Source: an uncultured bacterium (GTDB lineage: Bacteria > Bacteroidota > Bacteroidia > Bacteroidales > Bacteroidaceae). Taken from it: 64,000 nucleotides of DNA. Below, piece by piece: positions 9,140 through 19,903 of this stretch. The position numbers were made by a program, and so were the translations under genes. Position 1 is the stretch's first letter. Each line of letters opens with the position of its first letter. Location: assembly GCA_945829115.1 (NCBI GenBank), contig CALZTP010000002.1, forward strand, positions 19,055 through 83,054, given 5' to 3'. The notes below the pieces were generated by a model. That model saw only the letters and a program-made list of their open reading frames with translations. It was not told the DNA's origin and searched no databases.

Positions 9140-10510
9140 ATGAATCTTGATTTATTGACAGCAATTTCGCCTATTGACGGCAGATACCGTGGCAAGACAG
9201 AAGAGCTTGCAGAGTATTTCTCTGAATATGCCCTTGTGCGCTACCGCGTAAGGGTGGAGATAGAATATTTCATCACACTTTGCGAACTACCACTCCCTCA
9301 GCTTGCCAACTTCGACAAGAACCTCTTCGCACAGCTGAGGAAAATCTACCAAGACTTTACCGTTCTCGACGCACAGAGAGTAAAAGACATCGAGAAGGTT
9401 ACAAACCATGACGTAAAGGCAGTGGAGTACTTCATAAAGGAAAAACTTGACGCCATGGGAGCAGAGGAAGGTGTTGAGAAAGGATATTTCGAACCTTTCA
9501 AGGAATTCATACACTTCGGACTCACCTCTCAGGACATCAACAACACCAGCGTACCACTTTCCATAAAGGAAGCACTTGAGAACGTCTACTACCCACAGAT
9601 AGAGGAGTTAATATCACAACTCAAGGAATATGCTGAGGAATGGAAAAACGTTCCTATGCTCGCAAAGACACACGGACAGCCAGCATCACCAACACGACTC
9701 GGAAAAGAGGTGATGGTGTTCGTATACCGTCTTGAGGAACAGCTGAAGAGTCTCAAGGCTTGTAAGCTAACAGCAAAATTCGGAGGAGCAACAGGAAACT
9801 TCAACGCACACCATGTGGCATATCCAGAATACGACTGGAGGGAGTTTGGAAACAAGTTCGTGGCAGAGAAGCTCGGACTCGAGCGTGAGCAGTTCACAAC
9901 ACAGATATCCAACTACGACCACCTCGGAGGTGTCTTCGATGCTCTCCGCCGCATAAACACCATCATCATCGACCTCGACCGTGACTTCTGGATGTATATC
10001 TCCATGGAGTATTTCAAGCAGAAGATCAAGGCAGGAGAGGTGGGCTCTTCTGCCATGCCTCATAAGGTGAACCCTATCGACTTCGAAAACTCTGAGGGAA
10101 ACCTCGGCATCGCAAACGCTATTCTGCAGTTCCTTGCTGCAAAGCTCCCTGTTAGTCGTCTGCAGCGCGACCTCACCGATTCTACCGTGCTTCGCAACAT
10201 CGGTACTCCTCTCGGACATGGTGTGATCGCTATTCAGAGCACATTGAAGGGACTCCGTAAGCTCATTCTCAACCAGGATGCTCTTCAGAAGGACCTTGAC
10301 GACACTTGGGCTGTTGTGGCAGAGGCTATTCAGACAATCCTTCGCCGTGAGGCATACCCTCACCCTTACGAGGCCCTCAAGGCTCTCACACGCACGAATG
10401 CGAAGATGACCGAGGAGACAATCCATGCCTTCATACAGACTCTCGAGGTCTCTGATGCAGTAAAGGCAGAACTGATGGCAATCACTCCTTCAAACTATAC
10501 TGGCATCTAA
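9140..10510 (+). CDS. purB: Adenylosuccinate lyase
   Basis: LDLLTAISPIDGRYRGKTEELAEYFSEYALVRYRVRVEIEYF; signature GSSAMPHKVNPIDFENSEGN. Confidence 0.97.
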   Translation: MNLDLLTAISPIDGRYRGKTEELAEYFSEYALVRYRVRVEIEYFITLCELPLPQLANFDKNLFAQLRKIYQDFTVLDAQRVKDIEKVTNHDVKAVEYFIKEKLDAMGAEEGVEKGYFEPFKEFIHFGLTSQDINNTSVPLSIKEALENVYYPQIEELISQLKEYAEEWKNVPMLAKTHGQPASPTRLGKEVMVFVYRLEEQLKSLKACKLTAKFGGATGNFNAHHVAYPEYDWREFGNKFVAEKLGLEREQFTTQISNYDHLGGVFDALRRINTIIIDLDRDFWMYISMEYFKQKIKAGEVGSSAMPHKVNPIDFENSEGNLGIANAILQFLAAKLPVSRLQRDLTDSTVLRNIGTPLGHGVIAIQSTLKGLRKLILNQDALQKDLDDTWAVVAEAIQTILRREAYPHPYEALKALTRTNAKMTEETIHAFIQTLEVSDAVKAELMAITPSNYTGI

Positions 10511-10763
10511 AAGCTCACTGGTATCTAAAACTCAACACGAAGGGCAACATAAAAATAATAGCAACATAAATATATTTCAAACATATATATTATAACCAAA
10601 TAAAAAAAAGAAGAAAAAACTCAGAAACTCTTATCTAAAACATTTTCAACACGTCCCGAGAGTATCGAACGGGACTTTCAGGAGAAAAGGCTCGCGAGAG
10701 TCTTGAACAACAACAATCAACATTAAAAACAAACAACACTTTTTTAAAAAACAAAAGAAAACT

Positions 10764-12275
10764 ATGGAACAGGAATTTGACAGCGTAAAGAAAGAAGTTG
10801 CTGGAAAAGAAGAGAATAACCGTGAGGGTTACCGCAAGCCAGCGTATTCTGCAAGCAGTGACGGAACAGTACACAGACAGCGCGTGAGAGTGCAGAGACC
10901 AGCATACGGCTCTGACCGTCCACGATTCAACAACCGCGAGGAAGGCGGCTTCCGCCCAGACGGCTTCGCGTCAGCACTCGCAAATGACGGAACAGAAAGC
11001 AACGAGAGAAGACAGAGCTATCAGGCACGCCCTCGCTACAACAGCAATAACAACGGCTATGGACAGCGCCAGCAGAGCTATCGCCCAAGATACAACAACG
11101 GTGGCGAGGAAAGCGGTCAGGAGCGCAGCTACAGTCAGCAGGGTGGCTATAACAACCGTGGCGGATACAACCAGCAGGGTGGCTATAACAATAACCGTGG
11201 CGGTTACGGAAGCAACAACAACCGTGGCTCATACAACCAACAGGGTGGCTACGGACAGCGCCAGCAGGGCTATCGCCCAAGATATAACAACGGTGGTGAG
11301 GAGAATGGTCAGGAGCGTGGCTACGGTCAGCAGGGCGGCTACAACAACCGCGGCTATAACAACAACCGTGGTGGCTATGGGCAGCAGGGTGGCTACAACA
11401 ACAACCGTGGTGGCTACGGACAGAAGGGTGGCTACAATAAGCCGGGTAACAACCGTGGTGGCTACGGACAGCGCCAGCGCACTGCCGACTATGATCCTAA
11501 CGCAAAGTACAGCATGAAGAAGCGTATAGAGTATAAGGAAGCGAATATCGACCCTAATGCTCCAATACGTCTTAACAAATACCTCGCAAACGCTGGTGTC
11601 TGCAGCCGTCGTGAGGCAGACGACTTCATCCAGGCTGGTCTCGTAACTGTAAACGGAGAGGTGATCACAGAGCTCGGAACAAAGGTGCTTCGCTCTGACA
11701 AGGTGGTTTTCCACGATCAGCCTATCTCTATCGAGAAGAAGGTTTACGTGCTCCTCAACAAGCCAAAGGATACCGTCACTTCTACCGACGACCCACAGCA
11801 ACGCAAGACAGTCATGGAACTCGTGAAGGACGCATGTCCAGAGCGTATCTATCCAGTAGGTCGTCTTGACCGTAACACAACAGGTGTTCTCCTCCTTACC
11901 AACGATGGCGAGTTGGCTTCAAAGCTCACACACCCTCGCTTCCTGAAGAAGAAGGTATACCATGTGTTCACCGACAAGAACGTCACCGCTGCTGATATCA
12001 AGCAGATTGCAGAGGGCATAGAGCTTGAAGACGGACCAATTCGTGCTGATGCCATCGAGTATGCTTCTCCAACAGATAAGAAGCAGGTGGGAATTGAAAT
12101 ACACTCTGGAAAGAACCGTATCGTTCGCCGTATCTTCGAACACCTCGGCTACAAGGTCATCAAGCTCGACCGTGTGCAGTTCGCTGGACTCACAAAGAAG
12201 AACGTGCGCCGTGGCGACTGGCGATTCCTCACCGAGAAGGAAGTTGATATGCTCCGCATGGGCGCTTTTGAATAA
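10764..12275 (+). CDS. RsuA/RluB-family 23S rRNA pseudouridine synthase with ~210-aa Gly/Tyr/Asn/Gln/Arg-rich N-terminal extension
   Basis: S4 domain IRLNKYLANAGVCSRREADDFI; catalytic GRLDRNTTGVLLLTNDGELASKLTHP; N-terminal NNRGGYGQQGGYNNRGG repeats. Confidence 0.92.
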   Translation: MEQEFDSVKKEVAGKEENNREGYRKPAYSASSDGTVHRQRVRVQRPAYGSDRPRFNNREEGGFRPDGFASALANDGTESNERRQSYQARPRYNSNNNGYGQRQQSYRPRYNNGGEESGQERSYSQQGGYNNRGGYNQQGGYNNNRGGYGSNNNRGSYNQQGGYGQRQQGYRPRYNNGGEENGQERGYGQQGGYNNRGYNNNRGGYGQQGGYNNNRGGYGQKGGYNKPGNNRGGYGQRQRTADYDPNAKYSMKKRIEYKEANIDPNAPIRLNKYLANAGVCSRREADDFIQAGLVTVNGEVITELGTKVLRSDKVVFHDQPISIEKKVYVLLNKPKDTVTSTDDPQQRKTVMELVKDACPERIYPVGRLDRNTTGVLLLTNDGELASKLTHPRFLKKKVYHVFTDKNVTAADIKQIAEGIELEDGPIRADAIEYASPTDKKQVGIEIHSGKNRIVRRIFEHLGYKVIKLDRVQFAGLTKKNVRRGDWRFLTEKEVDMLRMGAFE

Positions 12276-12298
12276 AGAAGAAAAAAGATTATCAAACA

Positions 12299-12336
12299 GA
12301 TTCTGGAAGAAACCTCTGAAGGACTCTTCCAGAATC
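12299..12336 (+). terminator. Hairpin terminator after the pseudouridine synthase gene
   Basis: Perfect 12-bp stem GATTCTGGAAGA/TCTTCCAGAATC, 14-nt loop. Confidence 0.65.
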
Positions 12337-12450
12337 TTACAACACAAATGCTGGAGAGAGTCTGCGGCATACGAATGCAAAAAAAATTCTCCATAAAGTG
12401 CATTCTGATGCCAAAATCCTCCTAAATAAAATAATGTGTCTTCAAGAAAA

Positions 12451-13872
12451 ATGAAACGGACAAAAATTGTTGACGTGCTGAAATCAACAGACTTCGGCAG
12501 TCAGGTATGTGTGAAAGGATGGGTGCGCACTCACCGCTCAAGTAAGGCGGTGGACTTCATCGCACTCAACGATGGCTCTACAATCAAGAACGTACAGCTC
12601 GTCTGTGATGCCGACAAGTTCGATGCAGAACTGCTGAAGCAAATAACAACAGGTGCCTGCATCTCTGCAACGGGAACACTCGTAGAGAGCCTCGGAAAGG
12701 GACAGACAAGTGAGATACAGTGCTCGGAGATTGAAATCTACGGACTCTGCGGAACCGACTACCCTATGCAGAAGAAAGGACAGAGCTTTGAGTATATGCG
12801 TCAGTATGCTCACCTCCGTCTTCGTACAAACACCTTCGGAGCAATCATGCGCATTCGCCACAATATGGCAATGGCAATACATACCTTCTTCCATAACAAG
12901 GGGTATTTCTATTTCCACACACCACTCATCACAGCCTCTGACTGTGAGGGTGCCGGACAGATGTTCCAGGTAACCACAAAGAACCTCTACGACCTAAAGA
13001 AAGACGAGAACGGACAGATTATCTACACTGACGACTTCTTCGGAAAGCAGACATCTCTAACCGTCTCTGGACAGCTCGAGGGCGAGCTGGGTGCAACAGC
13101 ACTTGGTGGCATCTATACCTTCGGACCAACATTCCGTGCAGAGAACTCAAACACTCCTCGACACCTTGCTGAGTTCTGGATGATAGAACCAGAGATTGCA
13201 TTCATGGACCTCGAAGAGCTCATGGAACTTGAAGAGGAGTTTATAAAATATTGCGTGCAGTGGGCTCTCGACAACTGCAAGGACGACCTCGCCTTCCTCA
13301 ACCAGATGATCGACAAGGGTCTCCTTGAGCGCCTGAACAGCGTGGTGAACACAGAGTTCGTGCACCTCCCTTACACAAAGGGTATCGAGATTCTGCAGGA
13401 AGCCATCAAGAACGGAAAGAAATTTGAATTCCCTTGCAACTGGGGTGACGACCTCGCTTCTGAACACGAGCGCTACCTCGTTGAAGAGTACTTCAAGAAG
13501 CCAGTGATCATGACCAACTACCCTAAGGATATCAAGGCGTTCTACATGAAGATAGACGCTGAGAAACCAGTGTGCAACGGAGAGGTGATGAAGGAAACAG
13601 TGCAGGGCACTGATGTTCTCTTCCCACAGATTGGCGAAATTATCGGTGGCTCGGTGCGTGAGGAAAGCTACGAAAAGCTGCTCGGTGAGATAGAGCGCAG
13701 AAACATCCCTATGAAGGATATGGAGTGGTATCTCGATACTCGTCGCTACGGCTCCTGCCCTCACGCTGGCTTCGGACTCGGCTTCGAGCGCCTCATACTC
13801 TTCGTGACAGGTATGCAGAACATCCGTGACGTGATTCCATTCCCACGCACTCCAAACAACGCTGAGTTCTAA
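12451..13872 (+). CDS. asnS: Asparaginyl-tRNA synthetase (ATG 12451; track starts at GTG 12436)
   Basis: [25 protein letters not shown]; class II motifs [50 protein letters not shown]. Confidence 0.96.
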   Translation: MKRTKIVDVLKSTDFGSQVCVKGWVRTHRSSKAVDFIALNDGSTIKNVQLVCDADKFDAELLKQITTGACISATGTLVESLGKGQTSEIQCSEIEIYGLCGTDYPMQKKGQSFEYMRQYAHLRLRTNTFGAIMRIRHNMAMAIHTFFHNKGYFYFHTPLITASDCEGAGQMFQVTTKNLYDLKKDENGQIIYTDDFFGKQTSLTVSGQLEGELGATALGGIYTFGPTFRAENSNTPRHLAEFWMIEPEIAFMDLEELMELEEEFIKYCVQWALDNCKDDLAFLNQMIDKGLLERLNSVVNTEFVHLPYTKGIEILQEAIKNGKKFEFPCNWGDDLASEHERYLVEEYFKKPVIMTNYPKDIKAFYMKIDAEKPVCNGEVMKETVQGTDVLFPQIGEIIGGSVREESYEKLLGEIERRNIPMKDMEWYLDTRRYGSCPHAGFGLGFERLILFVTGMQNIRDVIPFPRTPNNAEF

Positions 13873-14126
13873 GGAAATCAAATAAGGCGGGGGTAAACAA
13901 AATATAGACGGAAAACGCTTGCAAAAAACGCATAAGAGCCTATATTTAAATAAGGTATAAGGTTTTATGGGAAGAGACAACAGAAACCAAGAATAATTAA
14001 TTAAAAGATGTTAATTGTTTTTAATCTATTAATCTTTCTATAGAAAAAATGCTTACCTTTGCATCGAGTATTATCAATTCGATACTGAAATAGAAAAGTA
14101 CTAATATAAATTATAATTATTGTAAG

Positions 14127-17100
14127 ATGAAAAAAATTGTTAATTTGGTTGCTCTGCTCCTCTTGGCATCATCTTCAGTAACCTTTACTGCATGTAAGGA
14201 TTATGATGAGGATAACTACAACGAGCTTCGTGCAGAGCTTGAGAATCAGAACCAGACTCTCAAACAGTTGATTGAGAACCAGAAGGCTTCTCTCCAGTCA
14301 CAGCTGGACGCTCTTAAGCAGACTCTTGAGAACGTAAAGCAGTGCACTTGCGACCCTTCTGACGTAGACAAGAAGATCGAGATCGCTCTCAAGGAGTATC
14401 TCGCTGCACACCCAGACCTCAGTGTTGAAGACATCCGCAACATCATCAAGTCTGAGACCGCTGCCTTCGTAACTGCTGAGCAGCTCCAGACTGCTGTTGC
14501 TAATCTTGAGAAGGCTATCGAGAACCTCAACAGCAAGCACAACAACGACATTCAGGAGGTGCTTGAAAAGATCAATATCGCTAACCAGGCTGCCGCTGAT
14601 GCTGCTGCACTTGCAAAGTCAGCACAGAAGCTCGCTCAAGAGGCTCTCGACGAGGCAAAGGCTGCTGGTTCACAGGCTTCTGAGAACAAGGCAAAGATTG
14701 CTGCTCTTGAGAGCATTGTTAGCAGTCTCCAGACAACTGTTGCTAACCTTGACACAACCATCCAGGGTCTTTCAGAGAAGGTAAAGAAGGCTCTCAAGGA
14801 CGCTTCTGACGCTCTTGCACAGGCAAATGCTAACAAGAGTGAGATTGAGAAGCTTTGGATTGCTGTGAACGCTGCTTCTGGTGGTGAGGTAGACCTTTCT
14901 AACTACTACACAAAGGACGAGGTTAAGGAACTCTTCAACGACTACTTCACAAAGTACGAAGTAGAGACTCTCCTCAACCGTTACGCTTCTAAGGAAGAGC
15001 TCGCTCTCGAGGCACAGAACATTAAGACTTTTGTAATCAACTACGTTACCCAAATAATGTCAAACCTTGATGTATATACAAAGGGTGAGGTTGACGCAAA
15101 GGTATCTACTCTCACTTCTTCAGTCCAAGCTCTTGAAGGAAGGATGAACACAGTTGAGGTTGATATTACAACAATCAAGGGTGACATCTCAACTGCGAAC
15201 GGTAAGATTAATGGTATCACTGGTGATATTACAAGTATTAACGGTAACATCGCGACTATCAACACTAATATCGGCACTATCCAGAACGATATCGATACCA
15301 TCAACACAAAGCTCGACAACATCATCGGTCTGCTCAACAAGCTCGTTAGCGGTATCGTTGTTCAGGGTGCTACAAACAAGGTATTCGGACAGTTCAGATT
15401 GCCTGCAAACATCAATTCAAACATGCTCATCACTTACTATGGCAAGTCTGTAAACGATGTTAAGTTCCCTTCAACAAGCTCTACAAACTATGCTGCTCTC
15501 GCTGTTGACAGCCGTCTTACACCTGCAGAGGCAGAGATCATCGGTCTTTCTGGCGTTGAGAAGGAAGAGGTTGGCTCAGGCTTTACTCTCGTAAGCGATG
15601 CAGTGGGTAGCGCAGGTACTGTATACGTAACTGTAAACCCTTCTAACTACGACTTCACAGGCACTATGCTCGCTCTTGAGACAAGCCAGGGTGTTGACGC
15701 AGGTATCGAGCTTACTCCTCTCGCAAAGTCTGACGAGGAACTGAAGTTCGGTATGACACGTGCTGCTGACAACGGCTTCTATGAGTCAAAGGCAACTATC
15801 AGCGCTGGCGCTATCCAGAGCGGTGCTGTTCAGACAATCGATATCGATGCTGAGGGCTTCGCAAACATTGCTCGCAACCTCAAGAACCGTCTCCAGGGAA
15901 CAGAAGAGTTCAACGCTTCTGCAATGATTGAGACTGTTTACAACCAGCTCTCTGCTAAGCTCAACGCATATGCTGCAAAGGTTAACTGTGTTGACGAGGC
16001 TACTGGCGTAGAGCGCTCTGTAACTTCTCAGTATAACATCGCTGCTGCTGCATTCACTCCACTCTCTTACAACTTCGGCTACACATTCTATGGTCGCAGC
16101 CAGTTCTGGGGATATGAGTATGCTGACAAGCTCATCGATAAGGTTGGTGAGAAGGTAACCGCTAAGCTCCAGCAGGCTTCTCAGGCTATCATCGGCTCTA
16201 TCAACCTCCCAGAGGCTCCAACACTCCAGCGCATCACACTCGACCGTCTTGACCCTAACGACCCATCTGTTGCTCACTTCGAGATCACTATCCTCAACGA
16301 GATTACAATTGACGGTGTTGTTTACGAAATCAAGAAGGATACTGACGGTAAGTACTATTACTATAACAAGGCTACTGGCATAAAGAAGGACAATACTCCT
16401 GTTACAGAGATCGAAATCTGGACACCTAAGCAGGATCTCCATATTGAGCTCCCAGCGGAAGCAGGTGGTGGCACTATTGACAAGACCATCCCTGCAGAGA
16501 AGCTCCTTGTTCTCCCAGTTGCTATCGACCTCCGTTCTGAGCTCGCTGACTTCTACAACAACATGGTTAGTCAGGTAGAGGATATGAACCAGATGATCGA
16601 TGCTATCCAGGATTACCTTGACGACATCAACGGTCTTCTCGACAACCTCGCTATCGAGGAAACTCTCACAAACACCGCAAACGATGTTACATCAACTCTC
16701 CAGAGCATCCTCAACCGTGTAAACAGCAAGCTTGTTAGATTCCTTGATGCAGCTATCCTCAAGATGCAGCCTGCTCTGTTCTTCACAACAAACAACAGCG
16801 GAAAGACAAGCCTCCACTACCCTACTTCTGCAATGAACAACCCTTCAGTTGTTGAGTCTGGAGACGTAGTGCTCGCTCCATTGTCATTCACAGCAGAAAT
16901 CCTCAACCCTGCTTACAAGAAGCACGTGGCTTGTGTGAACGTTGTAAAGGCAGGACGCTCTGCTCAGGCTGGTGACGCTGATTGCCTCAAAGTTCTTCAG
17001 GAGGTAAACAGCCAGAACAACATGAACGTTGTTGTTGACGGTTTCGTTCGTCAGATTCCTGTTAAACTCCCTGCTGGTTACACATATCAGTTCGCTTACT

Positions 17101-17159
17101 CTGCACTTGACTACACTGGTGTTATGAGCACAGTACGTACTGCAATCCGTGTAAAGTAA
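14127..17159 (+). CDS. Large coiled-coil surface lipoprotein (1010 aa) with YTKxEV repeats and an ITxINGx heptad stalk
   Basis: Lipobox-like FTAC followed by CKDYDED; YYTKDEVKELF/YFTKYEVETLL/VYTKGEVDAK; DITTIKGDISTANGKINGITGDITSINGNIATINT; TACCTTTG box at 14054. Confidence 0.85.
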   Translation: MKKIVNLVALLLLASSSVTFTACKDYDEDNYNELRAELENQNQTLKQLIENQKASLQSQLDALKQTLENVKQCTCDPSDVDKKIEIALKEYLAAHPDLSVEDIRNIIKSETAAFVTAEQLQTAVANLEKAIENLNSKHNNDIQEVLEKINIANQAAADAAALAKSAQKLAQEALDEAKAAGSQASENKAKIAALESIVSSLQTTVANLDTTIQGLSEKVKKALKDASDALAQANANKSEIEKLWIAVNAASGGEVDLSNYYTKDEVKELFNDYFTKYEVETLLNRYASKEELALEAQNIKTFVINYVTQIMSNLDVYTKGEVDAKVSTLTSSVQALEGRMNTVEVDITTIKGDISTANGKINGITGDITSINGNIATINTNIGTIQNDIDTINTKLDNIIGLLNKLVSGIVVQGATNKVFGQFRLPANINSNMLITYYGKSVNDVKFPSTSSTNYAALAVDSRLTPAEAEIIGLSGVEKEEVGSGFTLVSDAVGSAGTVYVTVNPSNYDFTGTMLALETSQGVDAGIELTPLAKSDEELKFGMTRAADNGFYESKATISAGAIQSGAVQTIDIDAEGFANIARNLKNRLQGTEEFNASAMIETVYNQLSAKLNAYAAKVNCVDEATGVERSVTSQYNIAAAAFTPLSYNFGYTFYGRSQFWGYEYADKLIDKVGEKVTAKLQQASQAIIGSINLPEAPTLQRITLDRLDPNDPSVAHFEITILNEITIDGVVYEIKKDTDGKYYYYNKATGIKKDNTPVTEIEIWTPKQDLHIELPAEAGGGTIDKTIPAEKLLVLPVAIDLRSELADFYNNMVSQVEDMNQMIDAIQDYLDDINGLLDNLAIEETLTNTANDVTSTLQSILNRVNSKLVRFLDAAILKMQPALFFTTNNSGKTSLHYPTSAMNNPSVVESGDVVLAPLSFTAEILNPAYKKHVACVNVVKAGRSAQAGDADCLKVLQEVNSQNNMNVVVDGFVRQIPVKLPAGYTYQFAYSALDYTGVMSTVRTAIRVK

Positions 17160-17185
17160 TCACTTGACAACAAAAAACCTCTCTT

Positions 17186-17278
17186 ACGCCTCTCCCCACC
17201 GAGGGAGAGCGTAGATAACCACAAGTTTTCTTCTTGCTCTTTGCTCTTGTAGTGAGGGCAGGAAGAAACTTTTTTTTA
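17186..17278 (+). terminator. Tandem hairpins incl. U-tract terminator
   Basis: ACGCCTCTCCC/GGGAGAGCGT, then AAGTTTTCTTC/GAAGAAACTTTTTTTT. Confidence 0.75.
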
Positions 17279-17352
17279 CGGAAAGGAGCAGACTTTTCTC
17301 CGCGACTCTTTCCATTGTAAAAAAACTATTAAAAACAAAACAAGATCATAAT

Positions 17353-18468
17353 ATGAACATGAAGAAGACTTTATTTTCTGCTCTCCTCGCAGTAGCGGCA
17401 TTGACAGCATCTGCACAGGAGCAGTCAAAGACAGAGTATGTCTTCCAGCCAAACTGGTACATACAGCTTCAGGCTGGTGCTCAGCATACTCTCGGAGAGA
17501 TTGACTTCGCTGACCTCGTTTCTCCTACAGCACAGGTAACTCTCGGTTATCAGTTCGACAAGGTTGTTGGCGCACGACTCGCAGTAGGCGCTTGGCAGAG
17601 CAAGGCAGGCTCAGAGATGAAGGGCTATAAGTATAAGTGGAGCTGGAACTATGTTGCTCCTTCTATTGACGTGACAGCAAACCTTTCTAACCTCTTCTGC
17701 GGCTACAACCCTAAGCGTCTCGTGAACGTAGGCATCTTCGCTGGTTTCGGTGCAAACATCGCATTTGGCAACGATGAGGCTGCTGATGCAGAGAAGAACA
17801 TGGTGAGCACATTCGGACAGCCTGTTATGGGTGACGACCAGTACACACGCTACCTCTGGGACGGCAGCAAGGCTCGCCTCTTCGGTCGTGCTGGTGCTAC
17901 TGTTGACTTCCGCATCTCTGACGCTGTTAGCGTAGGCATCGAAGTAAATGCAAACACTCTCAACGACAAGTACAACTCAAAGAAGGCAGGCAACTCCGAC
18001 TGGTATTTCAACGCCCTCGCAGGTGTGAAGATCAACCTCGGCAAGAGCTACACAACTCGCACCATAGAGGCTCCAGCCCCTGTTGTTGTTGAGAAGGTTG
18101 TTGAGAAGGTTGTTGAGAAGCCAGTGGTTGTAGAGGAGAAGCGTGAGGAAATTCGTCGCGATATCTTCTTCACCATCCGTGCTACTCAGATCACTCTCGC
18201 AGAGAGCACAAAGGTAAAGGAGATTGGAGAGTATCTCCAGAAGTACCCAGAGGCAACCGTAACCGTTACTGGTCATGCCGACAAGGGCACTGGCAATGCA
18301 AAGATCAACCGCGACCTCTCTATCAAACGTGCAAACGTTGTTGCCGACGCTCTTCGTACACAGTACGGCATTGAGGCAGACCGCATCACAGTAGAGGCTG
18401 TTGGCGACACCGTACAGCCATACGCTGAGAACGACCTCAACCGCGTTACTATCTGTATTGCAAAGTAA
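17353..18468 (+). CDS. OmpA-family outer membrane protein
   Basis: Signal peptide, beta-barrel N-terminus, VVEKVVEKVVEKPVVVEEK linker, OmpA C-term VTVTGHADKGTGNAKINRDLSIKRANVVADAL. Confidence 0.9.
   Translation: MNMKKTLFSALLAVAALTASAQEQSKTEYVFQPNWYIQLQAGAQHTLGEIDFADLVSPTAQVTLGYQFDKVVGARLAVGAWQSKAGSEMKGYKYKWSWNYVAPSIDVTANLSNLFCGYNPKRLVNVGIFAGFGANIAFGNDEAADAEKNMVSTFGQPVMGDDQYTRYLWDGSKARLFGRAGATVDFRISDAVSVGIEVNANTLNDKYNSKKAGNSDWYFNALAGVKINLGKSYTTRTIEAPAPVVVEKVVEKVVEKPVVVEEKREEIRRDIFFTIRATQITLAESTKVKEIGEYLQKYPEATVTVTGHADKGTGNAKINRDLSIKRANVVADALRTQYGIEADRITVEAVGDTVQPYAENDLNRVTICIAK
18085..18120 (+). repeat. Coding 12-bp tandem repeat GTTGTTGAGAAG x3 (VVEK linker)
   Basis: Exact three copies. Confidence 0.95.
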
Positions 18469-18485
18469 GGCAAGAGAAAGAAAAA

Positions 18486-18533
18486 AAAGTATACCGGGGT
18501 TTTCTTTCAGAAAGAAATTCCTTGGTATACTTT
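18486..18533 (+). terminator. Intrinsic terminator after OmpA gene
   Basis: AAAGTATACC/GGTATACTTT outer stem with inner TTCTTTC/AAAGAAA. Confidence 0.75.
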
Positions 18534-18609
18534 CTGCATTTCTTCCTTGCAGAAAATTTTATACCAATTTTTTTGATTCACAAATCACAAAATCTTCACA
18601 AAAAGAAAT

Positions 18610-19875
18610 ATGAAGAAAATATTTACACTTCTGGCTTTCGTCGGACTATCGGTAGCTTCTTACGCACAGCTGAACGGTAGCGGTTATTATCGCGCCATGA
18701 ACGCGAACACGGAGCGATACATCTACGTGATAGACGACAAGGGCTTTATCAGCCTTCAGGCAAATGCTGCCGACACAAAGGCCATCCAGCTGAGAAAAGG
18801 CAAGGAGCATGTCTTCGACAACCCTTCTTCTGTGCTCTACGGACTTTCTAAGGGTGGCAACCTCTGGGACCTTCAGGCACAGGGCTCTGGAGTATATGGA
18901 ATCATTGGTCTTGACGTTACTGTGAAGTCGTTCGCCAGTGATGGTGGAAACCCTTATGAGGTATCTGGAACCACAAACGGTCAGACCGTTTATCTTGTAG
19001 ACAAAGAGCAGGAGATGTATGAGGAATACGGAAAGCTCGATACTGGCGGCTCTTCCTACAAACGTTGGATGATCACTCCAATGGATCAGACAGAGAACTA
19101 TCTCGGCATCACTCCTAACGTACAGGCAAACGACAAGTACTACTCTTCTTACTATGTTTCCTTCCCATTCTCCTTCCATAGCGAGGGCATGAAGGCTTAC
19201 TACGTAACTAAGGTAGACACAAAGAACAATGTTGTTGTGGTGAAGGAAGTAGAGGGCATCGTTCAGAAGTCTATGCCAGTGATCGTTGAGTGCTCTACAG
19301 CTGCTGCCGAGACCAACAAGCTCGCTCTTCAGGACTACACAAAGCATGATGCGGCTCCTGCAGACAATCTCCTCGGTGGTGTTTACTTCAGTCTCCACAA
19401 CCACATGTACAACGACCGCCCTTGCGGATATACTGAGTACGACCCTAACACCATGCGTATCCTCTCTTCTGTAGATGGCAAGCTCGCTTACGTAAACGCT
19501 GCAGAGAACAAAGACCTCCTTAACTATCAGGCAAAGACTGTTGTATACGACGAGAAGGCTGGTCAGAAACTCGTTCCGAAGTACCTCCTCAAGGCAAACC
19601 AGTCATACCTAAAGGTTGCTGAGGGCACTGCAGATGTGCTCTACGTACTCACAGAGGCTGAGTATGCAGAGAAATACCCTCCAGTACCAGAGACTGTTCC
19701 TGGTGATGTTACTGGCGACGGAACTGTGGATATTCAGGACTGCTCTTCTGTTCTCAATATATTCCTTAATGGTTCCGGCTCAGCAGATACTAAGGCTGCC
19801 GACCTTAACAACGATGGTGTTGTAGACATCCAGGACGTTTCTATCGTTTTGAACGCTTTCCTATCTTCTAAATAA
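18610..19875 (+). CDS. Secreted protein with C-terminal type I-like dockerin
   Basis: Signal peptide; two calcium loops GDVTGDGTVDIQDCSSVLNIFL and DLNNDGVVDIQDVSIVLNAFL. Confidence 0.85.
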   Translation: MKKIFTLLAFVGLSVASYAQLNGSGYYRAMNANTERYIYVIDDKGFISLQANAADTKAIQLRKGKEHVFDNPSSVLYGLSKGGNLWDLQAQGSGVYGIIGLDVTVKSFASDGGNPYEVSGTTNGQTVYLVDKEQEMYEEYGKLDTGGSSYKRWMITPMDQTENYLGITPNVQANDKYYSSYYVSFPFSFHSEGMKAYYVTKVDTKNNVVVVKEVEGIVQKSMPVIVECSTAAAETNKLALQDYTKHDAAPADNLLGGVYFSLHNHMYNDRPCGYTEYDPNTMRILSSVDGKLAYVNAAENKDLLNYQAKTVVYDEKAGQKLVPKYLLKANQSYLKVAEGTADVLYVLTEAEYAEKYPPVPETVPGDVTGDGTVDIQDCSSVLNIFLNGSGSADTKAADLNNDGVVDIQDVSIVLNAFLSSK

Positions 19876-19903
19876 CCCGCTGTTCACACTTGCTGAAGAA
19901 AAG

